Notes: generated by a model not told the origin, from the sequence alone. DNA of 45,380 nt from Oscillospiraceae bacterium (GCA_020025595.1 JAHHRV010000017.1:1-45380); one strand, 5' to 3'. Positions 31,534 to 40,331 are shown, counted from the stretch's first letter. Translations and numbers: made by a program.

Positions 31534-32007
31534 TTAGGCTTCGCCCTTTGAACCACCCATTATCGACTGCATCAGCATGACGCTTGTCAAACTGTCAACC
31601 GACTGCGCATCCTTTACTTTGTTGTTGAAGGCCGCTATCAGGTTGTAAAGTCTTTCACGCGGTATCTTGTTGAAGTCGTCGTAACCGGTAGCCCGGCAGG
31701 CTATGCCCTTAATTTTACTTATGCCTTGGCTTTGACAGGTAGCGCGTAACCAACCGCCTATCGCTGCAATTACTCTTTTACGCAGCTGGTCAAGCGTGGC
31801 CTTTCCCTGTTTCTTATTGACCATTTCGCTTAATTTCGCGCAAATGTCTATTAATTGGTGTTGGTCCAGGTCTCGGCTGCTTTCCACGCCCCAACTCGAC
31901 AAAAGGCCCTTTTTCTGGTCCTCTGTCATGTGAAGCACACTACAAAGGGCGTGAAACTTCTTAAGCAATCCACGGTGGATCTGATCCATTGTTTTATTTT
32001 CTCCCAT
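31534..32007 (-). CDS. GemA-like protein (Mu gp16, DUF1018)
   Basis: 157 residues from ATG 32007 (MGENKTMDQIHRGLLKKFHA). The N-terminal half is helical (SVLHMTEDQKKGLLSSWGVE, SSRDLDQHQLIDICAKLSEM), matching the GemA/gp16 pattern of Mu. The second half has KATLDQLRKRVIAAIGGWLR. GemA affects host gene expression and DNA supercoiling in Mu; here the role is inferred from family. Confidence 0.65.
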   Translation of the reverse strand: MGENKTMDQIHRGLLKKFHALCSVLHMTEDQKKGLLSSWGVESSRDLDQHQLIDICAKLSEMVNKKQGKATLDQLRKRVIAAIGGWLRATCQSQGISKIKGIACRATGYDDFNKIPRERLYNLIAAFNNKVKDAQSVDSLTSVMLMQSIMGGSKGEA

Positions 32008-32012
32008 AGTCT

Positions 32013-32663
32013 TTATTTCTTGATTTGATTTAACCAATATGCGTCTGCACCCTCCTGCCAAATTATGAAGTCAGCGCCGCCCTCTCCTTTATCTGAGTCC
32101 TCGTAACGGGTTGTAAAAAAAGCCTTGAAACCCTCTACATGGATTTTTATATCTGCATCATACCGAATGTGTACCCCCATTGTTCCGGCAGGTTCACCGT
32201 TACCGGTTTTTTCCTGGCCTATGAAAATGAACAGTTTATCCGGAAAGTCATTTTTTAACTTCTTGTACTGGTCTTTATAGAATTTATCCAGATACTGTAT
32301 GCTGTCTATTACGATTATGTCGGGGCTTTTACGCTTTGACAAACGTGTACGCAATTCCGGTAATTCCTCTTTGTTAAGTAGTACAATGTTATTACCGGCC
32401 TCGGCCATACCTACACGCTCCCAGGCTTTTTGTAGTGATAGGCTCAGACCCTGCTCAAGTGAATTATATGCAACACGCTTGAACCTGGACAGGTACTTGC
32501 AGAGCATCAGGGTGAAAGTGGTTTTACCGCTACCACTTCCGCCCCAAACAAACCAAGAACCGCGCAGTTCGGGGCGGCCGAAACTGGCCAAATACGGCCC
32601 GTCAAAATCGGCTACCTCAAACTGTGCAGCAAGTACATTCATATTGCTTATTGCTCTGCTCAT
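32013..32663 (-). CDS. RecA/Sak4-like P-loop ATPase
   Basis: 216 residues. Walker A GGSGSGKTT (about 39-47), Walker B SPDIIVIDSIQYLD (about 125-138), and a sensor-like FIFIGQEKTGN. It resembles single-domain RecA-like phage ATPases (Sak4/DnaB-C-like) that load on single-stranded DNA. It lies between the GemA-like and MuB-like genes, so a second ATPase in replicative transposition or repair of the copied ends is likely. Confidence 0.7.
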   Translation of the reverse strand: MSRAISNMNVLAAQFEVADFDGPYLASFGRPELRGSWFVWGGSGSGKTTFTLMLCKYLSRFKRVAYNSLEQGLSLSLQKAWERVGMAEAGNNIVLLNKEELPELRTRLSKRKSPDIIVIDSIQYLDKFYKDQYKKLKNDFPDKLFIFIGQEKTGNGEPAGTMGVHIRYDADIKIHVEGFKAFFTTRYEDSDKGEGGADFIIWQEGADAYWLNQIKK

Positions 32664-32689
32664 TGTCGTTTATCTAATTTCACGTCCTT

Positions 32690-33544
32690 TCATTTCTCTC
32701 CGCCTTTCAAAGTCGCCCACACACTGCGTTTGACACGTCGAAGGTCGCCCTCACTTTCATTGATAATTCTGTTAATGCCTTTGCAGTCATTCAGCCCGTT
32801 AGCGACACATACGGCAGCTATATCCTCGCTATTGAGTTGCGGAAGCTGTACGAACTTTCTACCGATACGACTATAAATTTCCGCATAACCTTTACGGTTC
32901 AACCGCACACCGCGTTCAATACGCTTTTGCAGGTAGCTGGTAGCGGTCAGAATAATGCCACAGTGTCCCTCCAGTTGGTTATACAGGCTTATGAAGAAGT
33001 AAAGCACCTGGTCGGTCAGTTTGTCGGCTTCATCAAGCACAACAAGGGGGGCGTCTTTGCGTTTCAGCATGTCCACAATATCGTCCATCATTTCGCCCAC
33101 AGTCGTACCGCTGACACCCACACCCATACACTTGAGTAGTTTGTGCATGAAGGTGCGACGGTTCCAATATTCCGAACAAGTCAGGTGATAGGCATTGGCG
33201 TGTCCAGCGGCATAGTTCTTTATGGCTTCCGTCTTGCCACTGCCTGCTTCACCGGTAACAGCAAGCACCAAAGCGTCAGCCTGGGCATTGGTCAAGGTGA
33301 AGGTCATACGGTCGTAAGCATGTGTACTGACCACCTGCCAGCCCTCTACCCTGCCACCGGTCTGAGCGGCTACGGTACGCCACATTTCGTCGCTAATTGT
33401 TTCCCATGAACCGGCAAGTATTTTGCTGATAGTGGCAGAGCTTACGCCGTTCATACTGTTAGCTGCTTTATTCTGGCTTCCTTTCTGGTCGCAGTATGCG
33501 CGCAGCTGGTTGCAAATCTGTTGTTTCTGGTCCTTTTGCATCAT
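32690..33544 (-). CDS. MuB-like transposition ATPase
   Basis: 284 residues. An N-terminal XRE-type helix-turn-helix (SQNKAANSMNGVSSATISKI), then an AAA+ core: GEAGSGKT (98-105), VVLDEADKL (168-176), ILTATSYLQKRIE sensor. This is the domain order of MuB and IS21 IstB relatives: it binds target DNA and activates the transposase. It follows transposase A by 36 nt. Confidence 0.9.
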   Translation of the reverse strand: MMQKDQKQQICNQLRAYCDQKGSQNKAANSMNGVSSATISKILAGSWETISDEMWRTVAAQTGGRVEGWQVVSTHAYDRMTFTLTNAQADALVLAVTGEAGSGKTEAIKNYAAGHANAYHLTCSEYWNRRTFMHKLLKCMGVGVSGTTVGEMMDDIVDMLKRKDAPLVVLDEADKLTDQVLYFFISLYNQLEGHCGIILTATSYLQKRIERGVRLNRKGYAEIYSRIGRKFVQLPQLNSEDIAAVCVANGLNDCKGINRIINESEGDLRRVKRSVWATLKGGEK

Positions 33545-33580
33545 ATTAAATAGTATTTAAGTATCTGTTAAATCAATGTT

Positions 33581-35611
33581 TTAGAATATCGAATAATCGT
33601 TGGCGCTATATTCGGCTGCGTCTGTCCGGTTGGCACCCTGGCTTATCGGCATTTCCACTGTTTCCACTTCCATGACTTCAATGTCGGCGGCTGCCAGACG
33701 TTTGCGACTTCGGTTGTTCTTATGTTGCCCCCGGCTGTCCGTCAGCAAGAGGCGGTCTTCAATGCTACCGCGCAAAGCCGGGGTTCCGCTGATAAGCTGT
33801 TCTGTGCGTTCCATGTCTATGGCCATTTGCTCGGCTTTCACAGTCTCCAGTTGCTTGTTATATTCTCGAACTCTCGCTAACTGTTCTGCATCACCCGGCT
33901 GGCGGTCTGCAAGTGCCATAGGCTGCACATATTTTTCCTCAAGCATGTAACGGCGGCTGCCGTCTGCGTTCACTGCAAGCACTTGGCTAAGGTCGTCCGG
34001 ATCATACTTCACCGTCCAACGTTCTGAAGCGTGGTCCCGGAAGGTCAAGTCGAAACAGTCATAATCTCGCTTGACACCTAAAATGGTGGGGCGCAAACCG
34101 CAACCCTCCAGCACATTTTTAAAGCCAGTTTCTGCCCCGTAGTTCAGCAGGTAGGTTTCACGGCTCAATGGTAAACGATGTTCGTCTTTCAATTTAGCAG
34201 CACCTTGAAGGTATGCCTCATGTTTCAACTTCCTTTCAAGCCGCATCATTTCATCAATCTGCGCCTTTACTCCGGCTTCATCGGGGAAACTGTGGCGTTT
34301 CCTGTTCAATGCGTCACTGTTTGGCTGTCGCTTCGGGTTTGAAGTGATACCGAAACCCGACCAGTTGTTGCACAGCAAGCAGTATGTCGTATTCAGGTGG
34401 TTGAAGTAAGGCTCCACAGGTTTTGCCTTAGCATTGTGTGCTTGTGCCGGAGTCACCTTACCACCCATGACGGCGTACAGGTCGTGCATGGTCTTTATTG
34501 CATAACGGTCGCTTTGAATTTGGTAAGCTCTGAGCATTTCCCCCATGAGTTCCCGGCTGTGGATCGCGGCATTGCGTAATGCTGCCTTTATCAGTTCCGG
34601 GCACTCGTGCGAACCTACGGCATAACCTATCGGGTAATCGTTGAACACATCCAGAACTACAACCATAGTCAGGCGGTTGGTGTAGGTGGTTACGCTGTGC
34701 CCCTTTTTATCGGTCTTTGTGGACTGGTAAAGAAGTTCAACCGTCCAACCGTCAAGCGACCACATCAAAAACGGCGTACTCGGTCGTCTGCGTTTCACCT
34801 GCATAGTTACATGGTTGCGGAAGTTCGATACTCCCAGGCGTCCGGCTGTTACCACAGCACCCAGTTTCTCACGCCATACACCAACTGTTGCGGCTGTAAT
34901 ATGCTCCCATTCCTGTTGTTCTGCCATGGCATTGTATAGTCCCGCAATCTTGGTGTCCGGCAGGTTATTGGGGTGGCAGACCAAAGCTGACATATAACTG
35001 CGCTGGAACTCGTCCACCACCTTACTGGCGTTGCCGTTCAGGAACTTGCCGGAAATAAAGCAGTCATAACCTTGCTCCAGGTACTCGCCAAACTTCATTT
35101 GCAGGCGGCGGGCGCTGCGTGGCAATGAGTTCGGGAAACGGTCAGCAAGGTATTCAAGCGAATTGGCTGCCTTGCGCCAGAACTCACCCAGCGGGGGGCG
35201 TTTCTTGCCAGCTCTGTTACGTTTACTTTGGCAATCCTCGATACAATGACGGAAAGCATTCATTACAGCGCAATTATTGGCATACTCCAAAACCTTATCA
35301 TCTGATAATCTCCGGCCGTCTGCCAGTGTATAACCCTGGTAATAGTCCAATGCTTTGCCGTCCGGCTGCACGGTGTCTAAAAACTCCCTGCTGTCTGCCT
35401 GTTCCTGCAAATCAGGGTAGCGCTTGTATATCTCCGTACGCCATTTCAGTGGGAAGCTGTCAACTTCATAAAGGGCAGTACGTCCGTTACCTCCCTTTTG
35501 GGCTTGTTCGACTTGACCTTTCCGCACCAAAGCTTTAAGGTTACTGGTCGTTATAATACGCCCTGTAAGCTCCGCGTAACTGATACATATTTTTCCGTTT
35601 ACTACCTCCAT
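33581..35611 (-). CDS. Transposase A (MuA-like DDE recombinase)
   Basis: 676 residues. An N-terminal wHTH region, then Mu-transposase core with catalytic acids D287 (MWSLDGW), D368 (IQSDRYAIK) and E400 (AKPVEPYFNHL), and a C-terminal beta-barrel and B-interacting tail (last 60 residues basic, then acidic). It integrates the phage and replicates it by transposition, acting on the AAAAACGAAAYG end repeats. Confidence 0.93.
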   Translation of the reverse strand: MEVVNGKICISYAELTGRIITTSNLKALVRKGQVEQAQKGGNGRTALYEVDSFPLKWRTEIYKRYPDLQEQADSREFLDTVQPDGKALDYYQGYTLADGRRLSDDKVLEYANNCAVMNAFRHCIEDCQSKRNRAGKKRPPLGEFWRKAANSLEYLADRFPNSLPRSARRLQMKFGEYLEQGYDCFISGKFLNGNASKVVDEFQRSYMSALVCHPNNLPDTKIAGLYNAMAEQQEWEHITAATVGVWREKLGAVVTAGRLGVSNFRNHVTMQVKRRRPSTPFLMWSLDGWTVELLYQSTKTDKKGHSVTTYTNRLTMVVVLDVFNDYPIGYAVGSHECPELIKAALRNAAIHSRELMGEMLRAYQIQSDRYAIKTMHDLYAVMGGKVTPAQAHNAKAKPVEPYFNHLNTTYCLLCNNWSGFGITSNPKRQPNSDALNRKRHSFPDEAGVKAQIDEMMRLERKLKHEAYLQGAAKLKDEHRLPLSRETYLLNYGAETGFKNVLEGCGLRPTILGVKRDYDCFDLTFRDHASERWTVKYDPDDLSQVLAVNADGSRRYMLEEKYVQPMALADRQPGDAEQLARVREYNKQLETVKAEQMAIDMERTEQLISGTPALRGSIEDRLLLTDSRGQHKNNRSRKRLAAADIEVMEVETVEMPISQGANRTDAAEYSANDYSIF

Positions 35612-35613
35612 AA

Positions 35614-36003
35614 TTACAAAGCTTCTGCATAAATTTGAATTTCAGACAGTTTGGAGAGTTTCACATCCGACCAAAGGCCGATATTCTCGCCCTTACGGTT
35701 ATACACGGTTACAGAGCCGTCGTCCAAATCAGCAACCAACCGCACACCGTTATCAAAATTCTGAACCATCACTCTGCGCTGACCGTCTACGGTAACATAC
35801 ATAGTTTCACATTCGGGGCAATGACGCATCGGCTTCCCTTGAAAATCTCGTACAGCCACATAACGAATTTTTTTTGCCATGTCAGAATTTTTGCGGTAGG
35901 TCAATGCCATGTAAACAAAGGTTTCTGTACACTTGAACAGTTTGGCCAACTTGCCTTTGGCCGTGTTGGTCACATCCACATAACTTTTTGATGAAGTTTC
36001 CAT
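35614..36003 (-). CDS. First early gene, Ner-like DNA-binding protein
   Basis: 129 residues. The N-terminus (AKGKLAKLFKCTETFVYMAL, then NSDMAKKIRYVAV) has the look of an HTH of the XRE kind; the rest has a small C-x-x-C pair (HCPECETMYV) and a beta-rich end. It is the first gene after the early promoter and 2 nt before the transposase gene, the place of Ner in Mu, which represses early transcription. Confidence 0.55.
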   Translation of the reverse strand: METSSKSYVDVTNTAKGKLAKLFKCTETFVYMALTYRKNSDMAKKIRYVAVRDFQGKPMRHCPECETMYVTVDGQRRVMVQNFDNGVRLVADLDDGSVTVYNRKGENIGLWSDVKLSKLSEIQIYAEAL

Positions 36004-36112
36004 ATCCTTTTACATTAATTGATTTGTTATTCGTGCCTAATAGCTTGCTGTATTACTTGTCAGTCCAATGCTTTTTTCGTATTTTTGGAGCTGTTATATT
36101 AGTAACACGCTA

Positions 36113-36143
36113 CAAAGATAACACTTATTTTTGACATACAACA
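36113..36143 (-). promoter_or_regulatory. Early promoter
   Basis: Minus strand: TTG, 18 nt, TATCTTTG (36113-36120). Expected start near 36106, about 100 nt before the first early gene. It overlaps the direct repeats TTATTTTTGAC and TTATTTTTGTC, likely repressor sites. Confidence 0.6.
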
Positions 36144-36166
36144 TTATTGTGGCATTTATTTTTGTC
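36125..36166 (+). promoter_or_regulatory. Repressor promoter and operator repeats
   Basis: TTATTTTTGAC (36125-36135) and TTATTTTTGTC (36156-36166) are direct repeats 31 bp (three helical turns) apart; each also reads as a -7 element. The second fits a promoter for the repressor gene at 36192. Divergent early and repressor transcription therefore overlap here, as in Mu. Confidence 0.5.
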
Positions 36167-36191
36167 AATAATAGTTTTTACACTTAAGAAT

Positions 36192-36569
36192 ATGACTACA
36201 ATTAAAGAAAGATTAATAAAAATAGCCGAATTTGAAGATTTGTCTATCAGAGCATTCGAGGAACGATGCGGTCTTGGTCGTGGCAATATCAGCAATATGG
36301 GGCCTAATAGCGCCATAGGTTCTGACAAACTGACAAAAATAATTGACACATTTCCAGATATTGACATAAATTGGGTGCTGACGGGAATAGAACAAAAGCC
36401 TATAGATGGCACCGATGTTTGGGAAGGCACTAACTCAATGCTGCTCGATAAGGTCGTTAAGCAGGCTGAAGAAATTGGCAAACTCAAAGAACGCATACGA
36501 CAACTTGAACAGCGACTGGGGAAAACTGCTGGCGATGCCAACATTGCAGGTACTGCAAATGTAGGATAG
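36192..36569 (+). CDS. Phage repressor, HTH type with C-terminal coiled coil
   Basis: 126 residues from ATG 36192 (MTTIKERLIKIAEFEDLSIR). The HTH is AFEERCGLGRGNISNM (about 21-36), followed by DKLTKIIDTFPDIDINWVLT, a motif common to Bacteroidales phage repressors, and a coiled coil (DKVVKQAEEIGKLKERIRQL). It should keep the prophage silent by binding the repeats at 36125-36166. No protease-type C-terminal domain is seen, so induction probably does not follow RecA self-cleavage. Confidence 0.75.
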   Translation: MTTIKERLIKIAEFEDLSIRAFEERCGLGRGNISNMGPNSAIGSDKLTKIIDTFPDIDINWVLTGIEQKPIDGTDVWEGTNSMLLDKVVKQAEEIGKLKERIRQLEQRLGKTAGDANIAGTANVG

Positions 36570-37363
36570 GAGGGTATGTTCCTACGTTCACTCTTGTACC
36601 ACCTAAACACACCCCCTGAACCCTCTAAACAGGGCATTTATATTGTTTTTCACGTATTTTTCTTGCACTCAGTGCATTTAACATTGATTATCAGCGACTT
36701 AAATAATTTCCAACCCTTATTTTTAAAGGGTGTGTTTAGGCATTAAAGGGTATCGAATCGCCAAAAAAAGCCGATTTTCTTAAAATTTCTGTCCTTAAAG
36801 GGGCTTGAATGTATGTAGCAATGTATACCCAAGTGTATCCCCAACTGTATCTCCAACCCTTCAAAAAAAACGAAACGTACAAAATTCGGAGCACTCCCCT
36901 ACCCCTCATTTCAGGTCTAAAATCCAACCACTCCAACCAGCCATTTAATGCCCCTTTAAACACTGGTAATCCCCCCTGCTCATTGGATCACTCATACGCA
37001 TGAGCTACCGCCCCTCTACCCTGCCCCATTCTGCTGGCTTGCGGCAATATTGCCCCTGAACGGCCGTAAACACGCTTATTTTACGCCTTTTGCCCTGTTC
37101 TAATACATTCCCACGCACACAAGAAAAGTGGCTACACAGCCGGAATAAACCAGCCATGCAGCCACTCAATATTAAAGCCAATTAAAAGGAAGTTAAACCA
37201 GGATTAAACACTCACGCCCCAAAATTCAACCCGAATTAAAGCCAATTCAACCTTTTGCACGTTTCGTTTCAAACACTCTATTTTCACCATAACGCTTAAA
37301 CCCATTGATATTCAGCCATTTTACCACTATTCCCTCTTTCTACACTCTGCTCATTTCGTTTTT
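36570..37363. other. Phage repressor-side end: 790 bp without a convincing gene
   Basis: Contains end-binding repeats at 36866-36880, 37257-37270 and 37349-37363; three imperfect GTAT-CCCAA units (about 36815-36865); a duplicated ATTAAAGCCAATT (37171-37183, 37235-37247); and an imperfect 16-bp hairpin at 37127-37168. Frames at 36736-36963 and 36809-37003 have poor coding character. The layout suggests transposase, repressor or enhancer binding sites. Confidence 0.5.
37349..37363. repeat. Left-end (attL) terminal transposase-binding repeat
   Basis: GCTCATTTCGTTTTT, the inverted counterpart of 704-718. The host sequence ATGC follows, the presumed second copy of the target duplication with one base lost. 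Confidence 0.6.
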
Positions 37364-37367
37364 ATGC

Positions 37368-37528
37368 CCGTATTCAGAACTTGTATCGTACCATCCCTTT
37401 TCAAACATTTTCCTATGTTGAAGGATAAAAGTTTTTTTATCAATATTGAACGACTGAATCATTTCTAAAAATTCATCATAGCGTTCTTTTAATAATACCT
37501 TAGCGAATAATTGAAGTTTACTATCCAT
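37368..37528 (-). pseudogene. 5' part of cassette gene disrupted by the prophage
   Basis: 54 codons (MDSKLQLFAKVLLKERYDEF...SSEYG) from ATG 37528; the frame then runs into phage sequence and stops. The downstream part is at 91-703. The N-terminus is helical, without signal peptide. It is preceded by a cassette-boundary site. Confidence 0.7.
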
Positions 37529-37550
37529 ATTTCAATTTTATTTTTAGACC

Positions 37551-37597
37551 GATAATGTTTGGCAGCGTTCCGCTTTAAGCGGTAGTGCTGTTTGTTA
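37551..37597 (-). repeat. Cassette-boundary site B
   Basis: Same family as site A, nearly identical in sequence: outer TAATGTT and TGTTA, centre with nested CAGC/GCTG and CGCTT/AAGCG. Lies between the disrupted gene and the gene at 37598-38122. Confidence 0.6.
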
Positions 37598-38122
37598 CTA
37601 ACGTTTACACATCGAATAGAGATTCATTTTATTTTTGAACATCTGTTCCGGTTCTTCATATCCTTGCAATTTATAATATTCAAGTAAAATATCCGGATGT
37701 TTAGTCAATAAATAATAATCTATTGAACGATTCGCAACTTCAAGAATGTCATACGTTTTACAGCGTTGCTTATATTCATCCTCTGACATTTCAAGTTCTT
37801 TTACTATATACTCTCGCTCTGATTCATCTATAACAATTTCAGTATTTTCAGTTTCCAATAAATCCTGTTTACAAAAAACTTCAAAACTATACGATGAAAG
37901 ATAAGTATATAAATCTTTTATTGATATTTCTTGAAAGTTGCACTTACAGAGCAAAGTATTACATTCAGAGATATAATCTTCAAGGTAATCAATCCGTGCT
38001 TCCTCCCAAGAGTCATTTTCTTCATAAAAATGAAGCTGTGGCAACTCTTGTTGAATTGTTTGCCACAGTTTCTTCATTTCCTTACTTTGAAGTAGCCGTT
38101 CAATTTCTATTCGATTTACCAT
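37598..38122 (-). CDS. Cassette gene, uncharacterised acidic protein
   Basis: 174 residues, acidic and helical (LEDYISECNTLLCKCNFQEI, VDESEREYIVKELEMSEDEY-like). No catalytic motif or membrane segment. Single gene between two boundary sites, in the orientation of the other cassettes. An immunity protein is plausible by context only. Confidence 0.55.
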   Translation of the reverse strand: MVNRIEIERLLQSKEMKKLWQTIQQELPQLHFYEENDSWEEARIDYLEDYISECNTLLCKCNFQEISIKDLYTYLSSYSFEVFCKQDLLETENTEIVIDESEREYIVKELEMSEDEYKQRCKTYDILEVANRSIDYYLLTKHPDILLEYYKLQGYEEPEQMFKNKMNLYSMCKR

Positions 38123-38146
38123 ATTTCTTGTAAGTTAGTAATGTTC

Positions 38147-38190
38147 GGTGGCTAACTGACCTTTCAGGGGAGGTTGAGCCGCTTGTTATA
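38147..38190 (-). repeat. Cassette-boundary site C
   Basis: TAATGTT and TGTTA outer boxes; the centre pairs GGCT-AAC with GTT-AGCC around CCCCTGAAAGG, a different stem from sites A and B but almost the same as site D. Confidence 0.55.
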
Positions 38191-38322
38191 AAACCACTTG
38201 AAATTTGTCTGTATATCCTCTTTCTCATTAAAAAAACAACATTTCCAATGACAAACATAACCCGAAGCTCCGGGAAACACTGCCAGCGTCCATCCTTAGT
38301 ATTTGTCTAATATATCATCCAT
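38165..38322 (-). pseudogene. Small cassette-gene remnant with internal stop
   Basis: ATG at 38320-38322 opens MDDILDKY, then a TAA. The same frame continues as GWTLAVFPGASGYVCHWKCC and on to a TGA in boundary site C, where the gene at 39724 also ends. It probably marks a decayed short cassette gene. Confidence 0.3.
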
Positions 38323-38343
38323 TGGTCGTGACGTTCCGATTGG

Positions 38344-39192
38344 TTATCCTGCAATGTTGGCATTGTCAATGCCTTTCTTCAAAGAACCATTAATCTCTAC
38401 GGCATGCCCCCAAAACATATCATCATCGTCATAGAAAGCAGTAAAGCTACCGCTTGGCGTGATGGAAATTTCTGAGAGTGTGATACGCTTCGCAAACTCG
38501 TCCTCAGTGATTGGCTTGGTATCCTTGCTCTCCTCATCCTCAGTCAGCCAGTCGTTGGCAAGTGCTGTGAGTTTCTTTGCTGCAAATTTCCGCATGGTTT
38601 CATCCCATGTTTCTTGCTCGGCAACCAACTTTTTTGCCGCTGTACGGGCACGGCTCCATGACGATTTGCTCTCCGGGTTAACTTCAAGCATGAAAGGAAC
38701 CTCATTGCCGTTCCATAAGAAGGTCGCCTCAAACATATCAAGCTCCCGATTTAGCGTCAGCGACCCCAGCACTTTGTCCTCTATGACCACAGGCTTGTTA
38801 TATTCCTCCAAAACCGCTTCTAACTCCGGGCAGGAAACTGACTGTTCCAGCACTTCCGTGACTGCCCAACAGTTGAATTTTTCAGGGGTAATATGTTCCG
38901 GCACATATTCATCCAACAGCTTCCTGACCTTGACACGGTAGATTTGTTCTCTCTCAAATCGTTTCCAACTTTTTTCACTGCTTTTTTCTTCCTCAGTGAC
39001 GGGCCAGTCCAGTCGCCCCTCTCGAATATTGACTTCTCCAGTGTCACAAAACACCATGCCCAAAGATATGACGGTCATATCCCAAAAGCCTCTATTATCA
39101 TATCCGGCACCCAAAGTGCGTTGAATCAAAACGATTACTTCTTTTTCCTCTGGAGCGTACCGCTCATAAAATTTCTCAAACATATTGCTCAT
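38344..39192 (-). CDS. DUF2262 domain protein
   Basis: 282 residues. The C-terminal half matches the DUF2262 pattern: KVLGSLTLNRELDMFEATFL, ETWDETMRKFAAKKLTALAN, ITEDEFAKRITLSEISITPS, DDDDMFWGHAVEI and a final Gly-Ser-Leu repeat end. DUF2262 proteins recur in Bacteroidales immunity-gene arrays. It is of higher GC than its neighbours, suggesting a separate origin. Confidence 0.75.
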   Translation of the reverse strand: MSNMFEKFYERYAPEEKEVIVLIQRTLGAGYDNRGFWDMTVISLGMVFCDTGEVNIREGRLDWPVTEEEKSSEKSWKRFEREQIYRVKVRKLLDEYVPEHITPEKFNCWAVTEVLEQSVSCPELEAVLEEYNKPVVIEDKVLGSLTLNRELDMFEATFLWNGNEVPFMLEVNPESKSSWSRARTAAKKLVAEQETWDETMRKFAAKKLTALANDWLTEDEESKDTKPITEDEFAKRITLSEISITPSGSFTAFYDDDDMFWGHAVEINGSLKKGIDNANIAG

Positions 39193-39212
39193 ACACTTTT
39201 ATTTTATTGGGT

Positions 39213-39262
39213 TTATAATGCGTTTCAGCTAACAGCATTTAGCTGTTAAGGTGATTGTTACC
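39213..39262 (-). repeat. Cassette-boundary site E
   Basis: Divergent copy: TTATAATG near 39214 and TGTTA near 39257, with the palindrome CAGCTAA...TTAGCTG in the centre. Lies between the DUF2262 gene and the next cassette. Confidence 0.45.
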
Positions 39263-39667
39263 AATGTTTTGTTTGGGGAAATAATATAAGCTATCAACTT
39301 TGTTTTCCTCAAAATACAGCTCTATATTTCCAGTTCTTATAGAACCATTCTTTGTGATATTGTTCTTTAATTTGCCTTTTACATCATCTATATATTGTCC
39401 AAAAATGAATATATCGTCAACAAATTCAATATTGATATTATGCTTCTCTCTTTTCTTGTTAAATTCTTCAACCATAATATATTGACATATATTATTTTCT
39501 TTATCAAAAGAGAACTCTATTTTATATCCCGATGAGAAAGCCGCCATAAGATAATGTTGCTTAGTTTCACACAAATCATCAGATATGTTTTTGACAACTT
39601 CAATACTTGTCAATTCTTCAGCTATATCTTTTCCAGAAAGTAAGTCCGATGTCTTGATCCTATACAT
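39239..39667 (-). CDS. Cassette gene, uncharacterised beta-rich protein
   Basis: 142 residues, AT-rich. Sequence such as YLMAAFSSGYKIEFSFDKEN and FVDDIFIFGQYIDDVKGKLK suggests a small alpha/beta immunity-type protein. The stop codon overlaps the boundary site. No family assigned. Confidence 0.55.
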   Translation of the reverse strand: MYRIKTSDLLSGKDIAEELTSIEVVKNISDDLCETKQHYLMAAFSSGYKIEFSFDKENNICQYIMVEEFNKKREKHNINIEFVDDIFIFGQYIDDVKGKLKNNITKNGSIRTGNIELYFEENKVDSLYYFPKQNIGNNHLNS

Positions 39668-39697
39668 AGCTTATTTTATTTTCGTTATTCTAAATTG

Positions 39698-39751
39698 GTA
39701 ATGTTTGGTGGCTAACCGACCTTTCAGGGGCGATTTAGCCGTATGTTATCA
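39698..39751 (-). repeat. Cassette-boundary site D
   Basis: TAATGTT and TGTTA boxes with centre GGCTAA/TTAGCC around CGCCCCTGAAAGG; a close relative of site C. Confidence 0.55.
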
Positions 39752-40254
39752 ACAAATTTATAAATAGAAACTGTTACTAATGGCGAGAAAGCTGTTTCAA
39801 ATTGATATTCCTCTGATTGAAGCATGACAGAACGTTTCTTACTGTATTCCCTTGCCATATTAAGATTCTCAAATAATTGAGCATCATTGAGCCGTTGTTT
39901 ATAATACCGACATAATTTATTATTCATCCGCAAAATCTCATTACTTATAGTTGAGAATCCCGGATAAAAACAGCTATTCTCATCATATACATATCCACAA
40001 TCATATCCAATTAGTTGGAAGCATTCATTACTTATTTGTTCCGTTGAAAATGCAATAAGTCTGTAATTCATTCTGCTTTTTTTTAGTTCACAATAAAAAG
40101 TCAACACTTCTTCTAATGAACTTAATGGGGCAAAATAATCTTCTAAAACAGTAAAATGACTGTTGGTATTACAGTCTTGATCCCAATATGAATAAGCTCT
40201 ATCAAATCCGCAATATCCATTGATTGTGTTCACTGATATAATAAGTCCTTCCAT
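39724..40254 (-). CDS. Cassette gene, uncharacterised
   Basis: About 177 residues from ATG 40254 (MEGLIISVNTINGYCGFDRA); a longer frame to 40308 begins inside the boundary site and is unlikely. Aromatic-rich alpha/beta sequence (YWDQDCNTNSHFTVLEDYFA). It reads into site D and stops at its TGA. Probably an immunity protein by context. Confidence 0.55.
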   Translation of the reverse strand: MEGLIISVNTINGYCGFDRAYSYWDQDCNTNSHFTVLEDYFAPLSSLEEVLTFYCELKKSRMNYRLIAFSTEQISNECFQLIGYDCGYVYDENSCFYPGFSTISNEILRMNNKLCRYYKQRLNDAQLFENLNMAREYSKKRSVMLQSEEYQFETAFSPLVTVSIYKFVDNIRLNRP

Positions 40255-40272
40255 AAGATTTTCTATTCTGTT

Positions 40273-40322
40273 GATAATGTTATGCAGATTGACGCCGTTA
40301 GGTGGCACAGGTGCTTGTTACC
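40273..40322 (-). repeat. Cassette-boundary site F
   Basis: TAATGTT (about 40274-40280) and TTGTTA outer boxes; the centre has CACCTGTGCC/GGCG-type pairing. Weaker similarity to A-D than they have to one another. Confidence 0.45.
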
Positions 40323-40331
40323 GATATTTTA

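Larger units (their letters stand above)
704..37363. mobile_element. Mu-like transposable prophage with a DGR (Hankyphage-type)
   Basis: The boundaries rest on terminal repeats. AAAAACGAAACGAGC begins at 704, and its inverted counterpart GCTCATTTCGTTTTT ends at 37363; flanking ATCGC (699-703) and ATGC (37364-37367) look like a 5-bp target duplication with one base lost from the right copy. Within these limits are a DDE transposase, a MuB-like ATPase, GemA-like, portal (DUF935), MuF, gpG and contractile tail genes, and a DGR. The conventional Mu left end (repressor side) is at the right of this window. The relationship to Hankyphage is inferred from gene content. The prophage looks intact: all head, tail, packaging, lysis and transposition functions have open frames. 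Confidence 0.88.

Noticed and set aside
36736..37003. Opposing frames of 75 and 64 codons in the repressor-side end
   Set aside because: Both overlap repeats and end-binding motifs, and their composition (Pro/Ser-rich or Trp/Tyr-rich) is not gene-like. They also shadow each other.
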